Below, in pieces: positions 4,432 through 6,532 of a DNA stretch of 6,532 nt (position 1 is its first letter; each line of letters opens with the position of its first letter). Below the pieces are notes generated by a model that saw nothing but the letters and a program-made list of their open reading frames with translations, made no database searches and was not told the origin of the DNA. This stretch comes from an uncultured Bacillota bacterium (GTDB lineage Bacteria > Bacillota > Clostridia > Peptostreptococcales > Anaerovoracaceae). A program made the translations under genes and the position numbers. The stretch is from positions 1 to 6,532 of the forward strand of contig CAMJRV010000136.1 in the NCBI GenBank assembly GCA_946408315.1, in the 5' to 3' direction.

Positions 4432-6532
4432 ATGACTGAGCGCATAAAAAGAAGGATCACTGCGGTCATTCTAGCACTGGCGATGGTGATTGGCCTGATG
4501 CCGGCAATGACGCCGACCGCATATGCGGACGCAACCCAAAGTATATCGTTGGTTACCGCGGCAAGCTATATCTTTGACCCTGCAACCGAGGGCTACAGTA
4601 CACAGCCTTCCTATTCTGTTCCTATTCAGAATACAGGCACAGCTGCCACAGGCGCGCTTAACATTGCCTTGAGCGGAACCAATCCAGACTCATTTACGCT
4701 TTCTGCGACTTCGGTTTCTGACATTGCGGTGAGTTCTGCGGCAATTTTTAACGTTAAGTACAATCTCGGACTGACGGCGGGTACCTACACGGCCGTGGTG
4801 ACAGTCTCGGGGGATAATGTCGATTCGAAAAGCTTCGACGTAAGCTTTACGGTAGTGCCTGCGGGCACGACATATCCTGCGCAAATCCGCACCTATATTG
4901 ATGACACTCTTACGGACATGGCAGGAGACGATCCCTCTGTCGTTACGGCACATAACTCTTCCGAACTGGAAACATATATGGCTGCATCGTATGTTTCCAC
5001 AATTAACCTCGTTTCCGGCACGACATATAGCTATAACGGCGGTGCGGTCACCCGAGCGCTGTCCATCAACGGCAACGGTGCGATCATCAACGTTGGTACG
5101 GGTGTCATCGACACGATTGTCAAAAAAGAAGGCAATACGGTTACAGGGCCGGTATTCCTTGCAGTGGAAAATGGCAGTTTTGTCATGCGGAATGTAACCC
5201 TACATAGTGGATCGGATCGAATCCTCGCCGTCATCAACGTGAAAACGGGTGGAACGCTTCTGCTGGACGGCGTGACCTTTGAGGGATTTTTTGCGAACAG
5301 GGCGGATGATCCCGACCCTACAGGACCTAATATGGACGGAAGCCACAATAACTTCGGCGTGCATGCTGAGCCGGGTGCGATATCCACAACGGTGCAAAAC
5401 TGCACCTTCGGTGATTCCAATACTTTCCGAAACGCCGTGGCAATCCGCAAGGGTACGGCACTGATACAAAACAATACTTTTGTCGGTACCAAAACCCCTG
5501 AAAAGCAGAATCAAACCGATGGCTTTGAATACGCCGTATATCTCTACGGCGGCAACTGCACGGTAACCGGCAATGACATCAGCGGCTACGACAGTATTTT
5601 GAAAACAGACTCCGGATATCACAGCGCAGCAGTTTCCATCTGCCCTTACGACGATCTGACTGCGACGGTCACCGGTAACAATATGCATGACAATGCCCGT
5701 GGTATTGACGGCGTGGGTGCGTGGCATATGTACTCGCATCCGGCAACGGCCCGAATCAACAGCACGACGCTGGCAGCGAGTGCGGACGCGTTTATCATCG
5801 GCCAGGCGCTGAAGGCCGCAAACACGTTCTCGAGTAATGCGGATGGAAACATTGCCTTGAGTCTGGACCAAAATGACCATTATATTGACGTGTCCTCGAG
5901 AATTGAGTATGGGCCACCGGCCTATTTTGACCCGTTCTTAAAGACAGAAGGCAAAACCAGTACGAGTGCTACCCTCAGTTTTGATACAGGCATATGGGCA
6001 AGGGCGATGGTCCGCAACGCGAAAACCATCGGGATGCAGGTTTCGGATGACAACGGCGCGACATGGACGGAGACTGCCACCACTGTGCCGCTCACGGCAA
6101 GCTCCACCGGAGCGGCGGTCAATCTGACTGCAGGGAAAACCTATCTGTTGCGCGCGACCTTGCAGATTACAGCTAATACCAGACCGCTTGGATCAACAGA
6201 CGAGGTACCTGCGGACATCACCTGCTATTCCAACACCGTCAGCGTGACGATTTCGTCCGGCGGCTCAGGTTCTGGCAGTAAGTCGGACACAACTTCCGGC
6301 GGGCAGGGCGGTGCATCTGTGATCGTCAACGGAAAGACGGAAACTGCAGGAACAGTGCAAACATCCACAGCTCCGGACGGAAGAACCACAACGACTGTGA
6401 CCGTAGATTCCGAAAAGCTGGAGAGCATCCTTGCCACAAAGGAGAGAGGAGCTACGGTAACCATCCCCGTATCGGGAGGGTCTGATACGGCATCAGGCGT
6501 TCTGACCGGCGAGATGGTGAAAGGGATGGAGA
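4432..6532 (+). CDS. Secreted right-handed beta-helix protein, probably SLH-anchored; 3' end missing
   Basis: The frame is open from ATG 4432 to the window edge (700 codons, no stop), so the protein is longer than seen. AGGAGG at 4420-4425 has a 6-nt spacer. Residues 1-32 are a signal peptide: MTERIKRR, a hydrophobic core, and cleavage after AYA. Residues about 35-143 are an Ig-like domain often found in clostridial surface proteins (VPIQNTGTAATGALNIALSG, TAGTYTAVVTVSG). About 175-475 read as a right-handed parallel beta-helix with Asn/Gly-rich, N-T-F/C-T-F type turns (VQNCTFGDSN, IQNNTFVGT, CTVTGNDISGY, VTGNNMHDN), a fold of polysaccharide lyases and surface adhesins. About 493-607 look like a fibronectin-like beta domain (DDNGATWTET). 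Residues 608-628 are a Gly/Ser linker. Residues 629-700 (VIVNGKTETAG, TTTVTVDSEKLESIL, GEMVKGME) match the region that usually precedes SLH repeats. A catalytic site cannot be assigned. It is probably a wall-bound glycan-binding or glycan-cleaving protein controlled by the adjacent two-component system. Confidence 0.88.
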   Translation, partial: MTERIKRRITAVILALAMVIGLMPAMTPTAYADATQSISLVTAASYIFDPATEGYSTQPSYSVPIQNTGTAATGALNIALSGTNPDSFTLSATSVSDIAVSSAAIFNVKYNLGLTAGTYTAVVTVSGDNVDSKSFDVSFTVVPAGTTYPAQIRTYIDDTLTDMAGDDPSVVTAHNSSELETYMAASYVSTINLVSGTTYSYNGGAVTRALSINGNGAIINVGTGVIDTIVKKEGNTVTGPVFLAVENGSFVMRNVTLHSGSDRILAVINVKTGGTLLLDGVTFEGFFANRADDPDPTGPNMDGSHNNFGVHAEPGAISTTVQNCTFGDSNTFRNAVAIRKGTALIQNNTFVGTKTPEKQNQTDGFEYAVYLYGGNCTVTGNDISGYDSILKTDSGYHSAAVSICPYDDLTATVTGNNMHDNARGIDGVGAWHMYSHPATARINSTTLAASADAFIIGQALKAANTFSSNADGNIALSLDQNDHYIDVSSRIEYGPPAYFDPFLKTEGKTSTSATLSFDTGIWARAMVRNAKTIGMQVSDDNGATWTETATTVPLTASSTGAAVNLTAGKTYLLRATLQITANTRPLGSTDEVPADITCYSNTVSVTISSGGSGSGSKSDTTSGGQGGASVIVNGKTETAGTVQTSTAPDGRTTTTVTVDSEKLESILATKERGATVTIPVSGGSDTASGVLTGEMVKGME

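Noticed and set aside
5200..5880. Long minus-strand open frame (226 codons) opposite the beta-helix gene
   Set aside because: It lies fully antisense to a continuous secreted-protein frame with signal peptide, ribosome site and recognisable domains; its product has no recognisable domain. Several shorter minus-strand frames (5031-5492, 3737-4384, 461-1054) are rejected for the same reason.

Overview
The window looks like a chromosomal segment from a Gram-positive bacterium of the Bacillota (Clostridia-like). The grounds are strong AGGAGG-type ribosome binding sites, a LytS-type 7TM sensor kinase paired with a SAPR-family (REC-wHTH-BTAD) response regulator, and a large secreted protein whose last visible part resembles the region that precedes SLH anchors in clostridial and paenibacillar surface proteins. 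All genes read on the + strand. Species cannot be set from the sequence alone.

Region 1 (1-1222) is the end of a sugar-catabolism operon. It holds the C-terminal half of a PfkB-family sugar kinase (fructokinase-like), followed 2 nt later by a D-lyxose/D-mannose-type cupin sugar isomerase. An isomerase making a ketose and a kinase phosphorylating it form a sensible two-step route. A strong intrinsic terminator (1259-1291) closes this unit.

Region 2 (about 1300-4329) is a two-component system. A promoter-like TATAAT at 1328 precedes a 610-aa membrane histidine kinase: signal or lipobox-like N-terminus, extracellular jelly-roll sensor, seven TM helices, His_kinase and HATPase domains. After 14 nt comes a 372-aa response regulator with a LytTR-type receiver but a SARP-like output (OmpR-type winged helix plus BTAD).

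Region 3 (4330-6532) is the likely target. The 102-nt intergenic gap carries a perfect tandem direct repeat, 2 x TTTGCGAGAAA with 11-bp period, ending 7 bp before a perfect TATAAT that has no good -35. This is the geometry known for SARP-activated promoters. It is followed by a long open reading frame running off the window: a secreted right-handed beta-helix protein with an N-terminal Ig-like domain and a probable C-terminal cell-wall anchor beyond the edge.

The best working model is a self-contained sensory module: the kinase senses an extracellular ligand, the SAPR regulator binds the 11-bp repeats, and the surface beta-helix protein is induced. The module is inferred from order, domain content and repeat geometry; nothing in the sequence proves the ligand or the target.
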